A stretch of DNA of 64,000 bases from Rallus limicola (Eukaryota; Chordata; Aves; Gruiformes; Rallidae), in the NCBI GenBank assembly GCA_022605955.1, contig JAKCOZ010000007.1:35504991-35568990 (forward strand), given 5' to 3'. Of the stretch, positions 26,301 to 38,300 are shown one piece after another (position 1 is the first letter of the stretch; every line of letters starts with the position of its first letter). The translations under genes were made by a program, and so were the position numbers. A model generated the notes under the pieces. That model saw only the letters and a program-made list of their open reading frames with translations, made no database searches and was not told where the DNA came from.

Positions 26301-29300
26301 AACAGGATTGCTATAAACAGTGAACTCCAGTGAACTGTATTGCTCCTAAAAAGAGAGCTAGAGCTTTATTCTAAATGTCTCTGCTCTTTAGAGGCATAAT
26401 CGAGTTCTGTTAACACAGATGGAAAAATCATGATGAGCTCTTCTGCCACTACCTTTCATTTTCCCTATACCATTGAATATTATGCACTGATCCTCCAATG
26501 AAAATTTTCAAATTCCATGAATTTGAGTGCTTTATAAATTTCCAAGATTTGAAAGCATTCCTCATGCTAACAATAAGCATGTTCTTAGCTTTTATTTTGT
26601 AGCTAAATCTGTCTTAAGATGGAAAAACTTGCTCAGAGGATAGTGGTCAGGTAAGCATCCCTTCATAGGCCGCTTTTGTTCAGGCTCCTGTAGGAGGCTC
26701 TTTGGGGTCTTGTTTATAAGAAAAAATGTTTGCACTCTCTGTCTCCTGTTTTCCCTTAGAAAAGGCAAGCTTGGTTCAGGTGAAACTAATGGTAACACAT
26801 GGCTGGTATCTCTGGAATATCATTCAAAAAAAACCTTGAATACACAGGTGTTTTTTTCAATGATAAAATAAATGAGATTTCTTCATATCACCATCTTCTG
26901 TTTTGAGAGCTCATTCAGTGTCAAAGGACCTCAGGCCGTGGATGTATATTACATATCCTTCCCAAATCTGACAGTTCTGTACAGATATATTACTTGGATA
27001 TATTTTTCTACACTTAAGAGTGGCTACTCACACATTCATCTTCAACAGTCAAACCAGTTAAACTTTTCCCATTATTAGCAAGATGCTCAAAGAAAGAGAG
27101 ACTTACCATAGAAAAGAGTAAAACCTATCTTCTACAGAAAAAACAAGTTCTTAATCATCTTCATCATCAAAGGCCAAGATGTTAAACAGCCTTCAAAACT
27201 TTACTCACTGAATACTAATTCTTTCTCAAGAATCAGAACATCGTTTTAGGATTCCCCACCAGGGATATAATACAGAAACAAGAATACATGAACCTTCTTG
27301 TATTTGTTTTGTCATGTATCTTGGAATAACTGCCCAAATCAACAATAAAGAGGCTAGTCTGTTCAAATCCTTAACTTTACATACTTAGGCACGTTCACAT
27401 TCAGAACTTTTCCTTCTGCAGTGATCAGTGTCTGAAGAGGCTTCTCTCTCTTCTTTGATTCCCTTAACAAAACAGAAAGAAAAATGGTTTTATGATTTCA
27501 CATTCTAGTATTTTATGTTTAATAGCAAAAAAGATGGCAAGAGGTAAGAATTATCTGGTATTTGATGTTAAGGTGACAACTTATTACATGCTATATTAAA
27601 CTTCCACCCAGAGCCAATGCTCAGATAGTTCCTGAGCCATGCTGCCTCCCAGGCAGCTCCACCAGCTATGTGCTGAGCATGGCATCATATGGTATGTAAT
27701 ATCCCTTTGGCCAGCTGGGATCAGCTGCCCCGGCTGTGTCCCTGCCAGCTTCTTAGGTGCCCCTCACCTTCTTCATCCTGACTCCCAAACATGGCATTGC
27801 ACTGGCTGCTGGAACGAGAATTAACTCTCCTCGCTGAAACCAGGACAGTTGCCTATACCTGAATTGCTGCTCTTGACACTTGAATGCAAAGTGAAGGAAT
27901 CACCATTCTGTTCTAAAGATACAGTTCTCAGAAATGCTTCAAGAAATTATATCCTACCATGTCTTAGTGGTTAAAAATCTGTTTCCGGATGAAATCTGTC
28001 TGCTCATGTGAACCATTTAAAGGCAAATTCAGTCATGTCATAATCATTAGAATTTGAGATAACTTGTTTAATGTGGTGCTGAGATGAGCTAGAAGGCCTA
28101 GTTCTGGCTACGGGCAGCTAAAGGAGATCCTGTGAACCTTTCAGCTGCAACTGATTTTACGCTTGACTGAACTTTCTTTGAATTAAACTGCAAGTATTCA
28201 CTTTGCAATAGCTAAAGCTGCTCAGTTTATTATCAGCTGTGTCCAGCTGGCAAATTTAATGTGTGCTAACGTGTCAAATTTAGCATTACTCTGATTCAGT
28301 TCATGTCAATTTTATACTAAAATAAGCATTCTTTTATACTGAGTAACTGATACTAAAGTCTCCTCTTCTGACCACCAGCAAGGGTGATTTGAAGTTGTTA
28401 GGGGCACTTTTCTGTTCTTACCTTTCTCAGTCCTAAACCAAAAAGAACTGTAATAGGAATTTTAAATCTTTTAAATACCTTTGAAATTTAGAAAATCCAG
28501 AAAGAAATTATTCTATCTTTATTACAGGCTGCCAAGAGAGGTTGTGGAGTGTCCTCTGGAGATATTCAAGACCCGTCTGGACACCTACCTGTGCAACCTG
28601 TTCTAAGGAACCTGTTTTGGCAGGGGGGTTGGACCCGATGATCTCTTGTGAATCTTTGTGAATACTGCTATTTGAATTCTCTTTGATTATTTAGAGGGAA
28701 ACATTTAGAACACATATGCTTTTGACTAGAGCAAGGCATCCCCAAACACAACCAAATTCTAACTAGCTAGAATCTGAGTTCCACAATGGCTCTTCTGGGA
28801 AAGTGCTAGATTGTAAATTAATTACAGCAACATCTTATGATGACTTCTAAATTTCTTGGAGTTCCCTATAAATGAACTTTTTCAATAGTTAGACTTGATA
28901 AATCTTTTAAAAAGCATGTCTTTAAAAAGAACAGCTACAAAAATCTGACACAAATGCTGTTATATAAGTAAAAGAGGAGAATAAAAAAGGAAAAAGAAAA
29001 AAACCCGTTGCTTACAATGTTTGTGGAACTGATAAGCCAGCAGCAATAAGATTATTACTTTTTTTTTTGCTAGCATCTGCATTAATTTTCCATGGTCAGC
29101 AAAACCCGAATTTACTTTAGAAAGTTTTAAAAGCTTTTCAGAGGCCAGACACCTCCAGATCCTCCATGAAAAATAGAAAAGACAACATGAAGAATATTAA
29201 ATGTTGAGCCATATGAAATGTATTAGTTCACTCACAGAAAAGTGAAACTCCTAAAGCCCATAAAAAGGAGTTGAATGGAGAAATTATATTTAAAACTCAT

Positions 29301-32300
29301 ATTTAAGAAAAACAATATACATGGTATCATAAATATATTTTAGAAAATGAAACAACAATAAAAAGAAAAATCTGAATACATTATTTTTATTTAATAAGCA
29401 TATTTACACAGGGATTTAAACTGTCAGTTCTCAGTAATATTTAATGTGAGGCAGTTGCCTTACCTCTACTCTTTACCTTTGAAAATTTCCCCTTCCTCAA
29501 CTCATAGAATAAAATAAAACAAAAGCAGACCTTATATTGTCTTTGGCTCTCCGTTTTTCTTCAATATATCTGTGAGTTTCTAATCTAGACTCTGGAGTAT
29601 ATGGTGTAGGCTCCTCCCAAAATCTTCTGGCTTCTTCTTCATCATCAACTTTTTTCCACATTTCTTGTTCTCTGTCTTCTCCATGATGGCTTTCTTTGTT
29701 CTGTAGGGAGTCTGGGCTACACAGGAACACATGGAATATTATCCCAGTGCAATGAAGGAAGAGTAGCAGGAATTGCTAATGAATACTTAAAATATACATT
29801 TCTTTAACCCAATACTAATAGCTGTATTATTCCTACAAAGAACAGCATTTTATAGATTTGGGCAATATCCTCTTCTCTACTTCTTTCATCAGTCAATAAA
29901 ACCTATTTTGACATACTGTTTTTCATTGACTTAACTAAGAAGTGATATGCTGGTTATGCCTAGCCCTCTGAAAACCTTGATAGATAGTACAATAGATGCC
30001 ACTTCAGGAGTAGAATTTTCAAACAACCTCATAACTTTCAGGTGAAAGAAATCCTTCAGTCTGTGTGATTTTTAAGTATTCCAAGTATCTGACAGCAGCA
30101 GATTAGAAATTTATAGGGTAGCAACATTTTACTTTGGCATCTCCTCAGGTGCTGTCTTAGAACCTGAATGATTTTTCCCTCTAGCCCTAAGCCTCTGTGA
30201 TCTTCAAAAAATTCTCTATCCATATATAGAGAAAACTGAATTTATGATACAGCTGTGATCTATGAGGACCAAGTTCCTTAGCCAGCTCAATTTCTATGAA
30301 ATTAAAAAGAAGACGGATGGCAACTGCAGTGGAAGATGACTCCAGACAAAAATCATTCTGCTGTCTAGGTAATCTCAGTGATATTGGGTACAAGAAGTAT
30401 TGAAATCAACATTCCATAGCCTTTTCCATCTCAAAAGATCTGCAATATTCTGTTTGAGTCTTCATATCTAATAACTTTAAAGCAAAAGAAATTACAGGCG
30501 AACAGCTGCTTTCTCTGCTTTACCTTGAATAACAATTTCCAACTGTTCTTTTGAAAGAAGCTATCAATTATACTCTTCTGGCACCCAGACAATTTAGCTT
30601 GGAGTTTTGGGACAAAAATTCTATTGCACTGTTTGTCTGTAGGTCAGTAATTAATTTTGTTTGTAATTGATTATGTTTTTCATTAAAGTGAACATGCAGG
30701 AGGAAAAATAATTCTGCTACAATCAACAATAAAAACAACCAAAAATACTTAAATGCAATTATATAAACTATTTAGTGAGGAAAAACAAAATTCCTAATGA
30801 AGAATGAGAACTATTTACTCACAAACTCTTGTTGCTTACTGTTACCTGTCAAATCCAAGCTTAGATTCCATTTGGGTTTGTTTCTTGTCCTTTCTTTCTT
30901 GCATTCTTTTTTGAGCCTCTTCTTTTTCTCTGGCCCTTTTGAGAAGATAAGCTTGTTCCTGGTCTCTAATTTTCTGTTTCACTTCTGGATAGTTTTGAAG
31001 TGCTTGAATCCTCTCCGAACGTTCTATTTCTTTACTATCCAAACGCTTCCAAAGGGAAACAAAAATCAATATAGATATGTGAGAAAATTTAAACATATTC
31101 AAATCAATAAATACATTAAACTGCAGGTTAATTTAGATAGATAACTTTCTGTATAAAATTAAAAATACGCCTTTTCAAACCACCATAGTACTATGTAAGT
31201 TACACTGTAATAAAAAAATTATCAGTAAGTTGTTATTGAGATCTGAAAATTATTTTGTATGTCTGAGACCTGCTCTTTTCATTTTCCAGGAATTTCAGTT
31301 GGTCTTCTTAGAATAGGTGGTAGAGAGAGTCACTTCAACCATTTCTGATATTTGTCTGACCTTGATTCAGCTCATAAAACTATTCTGAAATTATTTCTTT
31401 TGATGAGTTATTTTATTTCCGACTAAGTGATTCGACTTCACTCTTAGTAAGTTAAATAAGCATCTGTGCTTCTCCAAGTGTAACTGTGGGAGCATATTTC
31501 AGGACTGGGACTGCCTGTTTCAATGGCAGGAAATCATTACATCAGTATATCATCACACAAAACTTGATCTTTATTTCAAGTCAGTGCACTATAGCCCATT
31601 TACATATCATTTTCTGTCATTCTACTGCCTTACACTGTTGGTTTTGTGTATGTTGTTGGTATGGTACCAAAAAACCTGGTAACTTTCTGCAGTCATGAAA
31701 ATTATTCAAAAATACATTGTGTATATAAAAACAAGTGAGTAAAAAAAGTCTGAACTGTATAGTGTATTTATTTTTTTAGAACTTTGATTAAGGATGTCCA
31801 ATGGCAATGACAGAAAAGTTAAGAAATACATGAGCTTTAGTTAAAAACGAATTAATTTATTATCACTTTGTTTACTGTAGTTACTAATTCCTGAGAATAT
31901 AACTTAATTTCCTGTGGACAGTAAGAAAAATGTTCTGAGTTTTCCTACCACAGGCATTTATTTTGTTTGGGATTAGTATGTTCAGCCAACAGTGCTGGCT
32001 ATTGATTTGGATATTGATTTCATTTTTAAAGCCTTACTTTTAATTGATGAAGAGTTGCCACCACAAATTGCCTATAACCTTCAAATTCAGTACATGGGTT
32101 ACCCATTAGAAAGAGTTCCTTCAGATGTATGTTATATTTGAGGGCTTCTACACTGGAGAGTTCACCAATGAAATTTGCTGTGAGGTCAAGTTTCTTTAGT
32201 TCTTCACAGCCTGTTTGAAAAAATATATAATGCAATGTCTAATACATAAATGTCCACATGACATATGCACACACATAAACACACACATAAACACATGGAT

Positions 32301-35300
32301 ATAAAACTGACTCCACATACTGTTTGTTAAATAACTTCATCCTATCAGAATACATCTTTTCCCAGTCACAAGTGACTCACAGATTAATGTAAAAATATTT
32401 ACAGTGAGAAAAAAAAATCAGTAAAATATAAAATATCAAAACATTATTGGTTTTATCACTATCAAAACTTTGTGGTCAGTGCTGATATACTAGATGAGCT
32501 ATTCAGTGATTCATTTCTGGATAAGCTGGACTTCAGTTTTAACAGTTTGACTGCCTTGTTACCTCTCCTCAACTGACTCTTTGCGGTACAGCTATAAAAC
32601 ACATTTAATGAAGTTCAATGATAACACTGCTGCAGAAGGAAACATTTCCTCAAAGCAGCATTTGTTGAAACACTGCACACAAAAATGCTCCAAGTATCAA
32701 TGAAGTACCTTTATGGATGGATATACTTTATGACTTCCGCCCTCTTTTACACTATGTCACAACTTAAGTGTTTCAATAAGAAAAGGCAAAATGGTTTGTT
32801 TAAAATCTGACCTTCCAGATTTTCAATTCGTTCAATGTTGTTCAAAGCTACATTTAAATATTCCAGCTTCTTTAGTTTGCCCACATTTTCTGTAACAAAA
32901 GAGAGATAACAAAAGAGAGAGCTGTTATTTCACTTTTCTTCATTGGAAATGGCACTATCATTTCACTTGCTCATTTTCCTTCAAGGAAATGATAAAGTAT
33001 AAATATAGGAAGGCCAAGTCAGGATATGCATCAGATTATTGGGCATTCGTATTTTATAGTGCTGATAAGACAAACCCAAAATTTATCTGAAAAAAAAAAG
33101 TTAAAATAAAAAGAAATAAGGAAGGTTTAAACATACTTTTAACCACAAATCTATAAAATATGTATGTAATATAAGAAAACTGCCCAAAAAGCATGGTGAA
33201 ATATTCATTTTGTCATGAAACTCAAAATGGTTCAGGCCATACTTAGTCAAGCTTTATAAAATTAGAGTTTTACACTCACTAATAGAGAAAACATTGGTTT
33301 CTTTAGACATAGTTAGTTCTTGAAGATCTTTTATCTACATGGTTAATACAAAAAATTCCCTCTCCTCCCTTTTAAAAAAAAAAAAAAAGTTGCAAATAGG
33401 TATGTCTATGGCTTCAGTAAAGCCACACAGAGGCACAGACACACAGCCTCCGAGTCTGGACTCTAACCTGTATCGTTTTCATCATGAACTATTGAAATGA
33501 GCCAGTCTTACCTCCTTTGAATAGGAAAAGGGGGTAAAGAGGAAATAGGGGAGCAACCATCTTCATCAATCCCCCAAATGTGTGAAAAAATGCAAATACC
33601 ACTTGGTATACATGACTAATAGGCCAGAGACATAAATCTGAGATGAGATACACAGTATAACCTATGTCACTGTTCACCAATTTCTCCCCAGTCACTGGAT
33701 GTTTTGGAGATCTTACTGGGAAACCTATCCAATGAAGTCATAAAGTTTCTCGTGTGGGGGTCTTCTATGAAAGGACAAGAAAGGCAAAGGGAAAGGAAAA
33801 GGAAGAAGAAAAAAGCAGGGGAAAAAAGGCAAGGGAGGAGGGGAGAAGGAGAGGGGAAAAGGAGAAAAGGTGGAAAGGGAATGGGGACAAGGGGGAAAAG
33901 AACCAGGACTCATCCTGTCAGAGGATGCCATATAACTTGCTGTCATATTAGTAGGTACATCTGATCTTGAGAGCTGCATAAAGGTTTTCCTCAAGAGGGG
34001 AAAAGACACAGCCCAACAGAGTCAATATAAATCATTCAGCTACGATATTCTGAAGTGTGCTTGGTAATGCTCTGCATGGACATGTTGGCATCCACTGGGA
34101 AGAATTACTTCTCAAATTCAGAACTTTGTACTACAACCCATATTGGCAACCCTTTGGGGCACTACTTCTATCTTGTTTGTTTGTTTGATTTAGTGTTTGT
34201 TTTTGTTGTTTATTTCATTTGTTACTAAGCACTATCTTGGAAAGCTGTTACATTATACAAGAATAAGTGAAGTAGGACGTAGCATAATTTTCCAACTCCT
34301 ACAGTTACATTAAGATACAAATTAAATATCTGAAAACTGATCTAACAGGAAAAAAACCGTGTGCAAATAACAATAATCTGAACAGTAATATGCCATACAG
34401 TCCTACACTAAAGGAGGTATGAGTGCTGACAAAGGAATGAGACAGTCTTATGCCTTATTAAGGACACAGTAACAGGGAGAAAACAAATTTATTGTAGTCC
34501 CACTTTTAATGGGCAGAGCAGCATACAGCGGTTTAAAAAACCTTACTCTCTCTGGGAGAAGATTCTTCTGCTCAAAGAAATGCAGATGTCATTAGTACAG
34601 ATACTCCCCTCGAGTATCTTGATGAGACCCTCCAGATTTAGCACTTTTGCCTAGAAGCCCTGAGCACAGAATTTCACCCTAAAAGCTCAGATTATTATTT
34701 TTTTTCTTCCTCTTAAGGAGCTTCAAAGAAATATAATAAAATTCCTGAGCAGTTTGGAATTTCTGTTCTTCATCCACACACTAACTATAGAGTCTAAGCT
34801 TTTCCAGCCCCATGCCTGAAGCTGTATCTTTCTGTAGAGAGCTTAGCAAATGTGTGAACCCACCATGAGCCACACACAGACTGTATGAAAATATAATTTC
34901 TGCAGTACAGGAGAACCATCGAGACTTCGCTGTAAATAGTTTATGCACAAAAGCAAGTAATTTATCTGAATGAAAATTATTAAAATGTTAACTAAAAATA
35001 CAATTTGTATGCAAACTAAATTTGAAAATGAGCTTAAAGAGAGCTGGTTCTATGATATCACAGTACACAGCTAAACTGTTTGGCAGTGTTTACCACAGAG
35101 ATAGGATATTTAAGTTACATCTTTTTTTATGAAATTTTAATCAATAAAGGTTGTTCCATACTCATATTCTTGTGACTTGTATCTCAGTCCTATCTTTTTC
35201 GTTTCAAATTTCCCTTGCAAATTTCTGAGCTTCTTAGAAATTTACTAAAGAGATGTGGAAAAGAAACCTTGCAAGAGCAGATTCACGAAGAACCTTTCTG

Positions 35301-38300
35301 TAGTTACTCACTTCACGTTTCCTTAAAAGTGCATCACAACAGATAGTTTTTCCTGATTTCAAAATTGTACATAGAAATCCATTTAAAAAGAAAAATATTC
35401 TGACAGCACTTACCAATTTTTGGAATTAGATTATTCTGAAGATAGAGAATTTTTAAATCTCGACACCATTTGTCAAGATACTCTAGTTTTTCTATATCCT
35501 GCTGATGTAAAGAGATTTCTTCCAGGGAAAAGATTTCACAGTTGTTGTGCTCTGCCCGTCTTCTAACAAGATCTTCAGTGACTGAAAGAAACATTAGATG
35601 TGATACCTCCCTTTAATCATTTTCTGCCATCTGACTTAGCAACAACTTATAAAATCAGTAAATTCTTTTGGTTCCACTCTACCAAATAGATATCCAGTAG
35701 GAACATGAAAATAAAATCTACTAGAAAAGACACTAAGTGAGAAATTAACTTCAGCCCACTCTGCCCCAGTAAACATCACTTGTGAAACACACTCATGTCA
35801 CCTGTAACATTTCAAAAACCCATCAAAAAACTGCTGAGTCTTCCATAACTCTTGCAGAAATTAATCCAGCATCCATTATTTTCAGCATAGTTCAGTTTCA
35901 GACTGATTCATTTAGGGAAGCGGTGGAGTGTTTTATGTTCTTTTATGTCCTGATGCCAGATGTTCACATCCCAGATTGGGGGAGAGGGGGGGAGAGTAAA
36001 CTAGCTACAGTGTGCCATCTTATTCTTCCACCAGCACAGTGTGCACAGAAATAAGCAGGATAAATGTTGAAAGTGGTCAGATATTTTTTACCCTTTTTCA
36101 TGTTTGAGGCAAAGCCATAACTAATTCATGCTTATAAATGTTTATATGAGAATTAAGTTTAATCCTGGGTATTTCTTAGGTACTACCAGCTCATTAGCAG
36201 TCAGATAATTTCAGTGGCTGAAAAAAAAAAAGCAAGCTGGGTTCAGAGTTTTTATATAGTAATATTTAATGCCAGGCAATCTTGCAAACAGTGAAAAGGC
36301 TCTGTGTAATAAAGAAATTCTATGAGAACCAGTACTCTCTCTTGAGCTGGATGTTATTACTTTGTTTCCAGCCCACTGCACCAAAAAGTAATAGCAGCAT
36401 CCTCTCCTTGACAAGCAGTGAACTACAGTGAAGTACTGATTGAAAAACTAGGGGTTTATCAAAATAGCATAGGTGTTTTCATGATTGCTAATGCCAAAAA
36501 AAAAAACCTCAAAACACCAAAAAACTAAAAGACTAGCAAGCCTTCAAAAAGACTGAAGAAAAATAAGAAAAAAGAAAAAATATAAATAGAGATCTGTGAA
36601 AACAAATTATCCCTATCACGTATTAATTAAAAGTATTCTTTCATTGCTTCTTTGTCTCAGGGAGGTTTTGTGAAATCATCTGGTTTTATTAGTGGTGCTG
36701 GAATGGCTGCACACATCCACATGGACTGGGCTGCTACAGGCTGGGTAAACAACATACCAATACAGCCCAAACTTACACATGTCAGTGCAGCTCCTCTAGT
36801 TACAACCTCTGGGCATGAGGTGAAACTGTTTTTTCGTATATTATATTCTTTACAGGTGACCAGAGTTAAATGCCCCCCTGTTCAAAGTTTCATCTGGAAT
36901 ATGATTTACAGAATCATATAAAGGTGCTACTGATATTGATGTAAAAAAGGATCTTGTTTGCACATAAACCATTTTGGGAAAGGTGTGTTTTTCCTTTTTA
37001 TTCATATTGGGCAGGTTTGCTGCATCTGAACCACTATCCTCTCTTCAACACCCACTGATTAAACCTGATTAAATTAATGAAGAAAATTGGAAAAAAATGG
37101 CAATAATCATGGCTAAATATTTTAGTCTTCACAGAAAATATGAAAAACATTGGTATTTCTAATAAGTAACTTGGCAAATCTGCTAGGAATTTAAAAAAAA
37201 AAAAGAAAAAGTCCTATTTATTAATATGTTTGATGGCAGATCTTTCAGTGCTGGCATTTCTAATGTAATTTCTGAGCAAGAAAACAATATTCCACAACCT
37301 GCATACTTACACATTGGAGACAACATTATGCTCTATACCCTTCACATAAAAAGAAGTCACGTAAACTATTCCAGACAGGGTTTTATTACAGTCACATTTC
37401 CCTTTGCTGATGAAAAGCAAATTGACATGATTGTTGCACTGATTATGCAAAAACATCCACTTCAACTACCAGATGGTTTACAAAGCAGAGCCAATCATTG
37501 CCGACAGAAGCTACAGTGGACCTTTAGGGACCTGTTTTGGGGATCTGCTAAAGGAAACTGAGTGAATATTTGACATTTTGTATCACAGAATCACAAGGTT
37601 GGAAAAGACCTTTAAGGTCATCGAGTCCAATTGTCCTATGCTAAACCATATCCCTAGGTACCTCATCTACCATTGTTTTAAACACATCCAGGGATGGTGA
37701 CTCAACCCCCTCCCTGGGCAGCCTTTTCCACATCCCAACAATTCTTTCAGTGAAGATTTTTTTCCTAACATCTAATCTGACCCTGCCCTGGCACAGCTTT
37801 GTGCCATTTCCCCTTGTCTTATCACCTGTCACATGACAGAGACTATCTCCTACCTTTCTACAATCTTCTTTCAGGTAATTGCAGGTGGTGATAAGGTCTC
37901 CCCTCAGCCTCCTCTTCTCAAGACTACACAACCCCAGCTCCCTCAGCCACTCCACATATGATTTTCCCAATATATAACATATATATGTTACATATGCCAT
38001 ATATATGTTATATATCGGGCAAATCATATATATATAAATATATAAAGAGAGATATGTTATCTAGTTCATTTAAGAGGAAATAAATCTGCAATAAAAAACA
38101 ACGCATTGCAAATACAAGCTTTCCCATTGACAAAATACATTGTAAGATTACGTCTCATTGAGAAATTCCTGATCATCTGATGTCGTAAAGGAGAAAGGAC
38201 CAGTGACTTGAGAGATCGCAGGTATTCCCAGTTTCCCATGAACACAGGAGAAAGAAAGGACATCAATCAACTGGAGTTAACAGTGGATCTTCAAGATCTT

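Larger units (their letters stand above)
27463..29530 (-). other. DNAAF11 intron 6
   Basis: 2.1-kb intron with an LTR fragment (27600-27853) and a CR1 3' end (28524-28656). Otherwise no recognised feature. Confidence 0.85.

Noticed and set aside
29717..30845. A missing small DNAAF11 exon encoding the mammalian GRWYTDI segment
   Set aside because: Searched in intron 5 without success. With the outer acceptor of exon 6 the frame and total length already fit, so no extra exon is needed.
33725..34009. Frames in the polypurine tract
   Set aside because: Low-complexity translation of A/G-only DNA.
36652..37561. Plus-strand frames of 89 and 111 codons in DNAAF11 intron 1
   Set aside because: No recognisable domain and normal intronic composition; a chance frame is the simpler reading.
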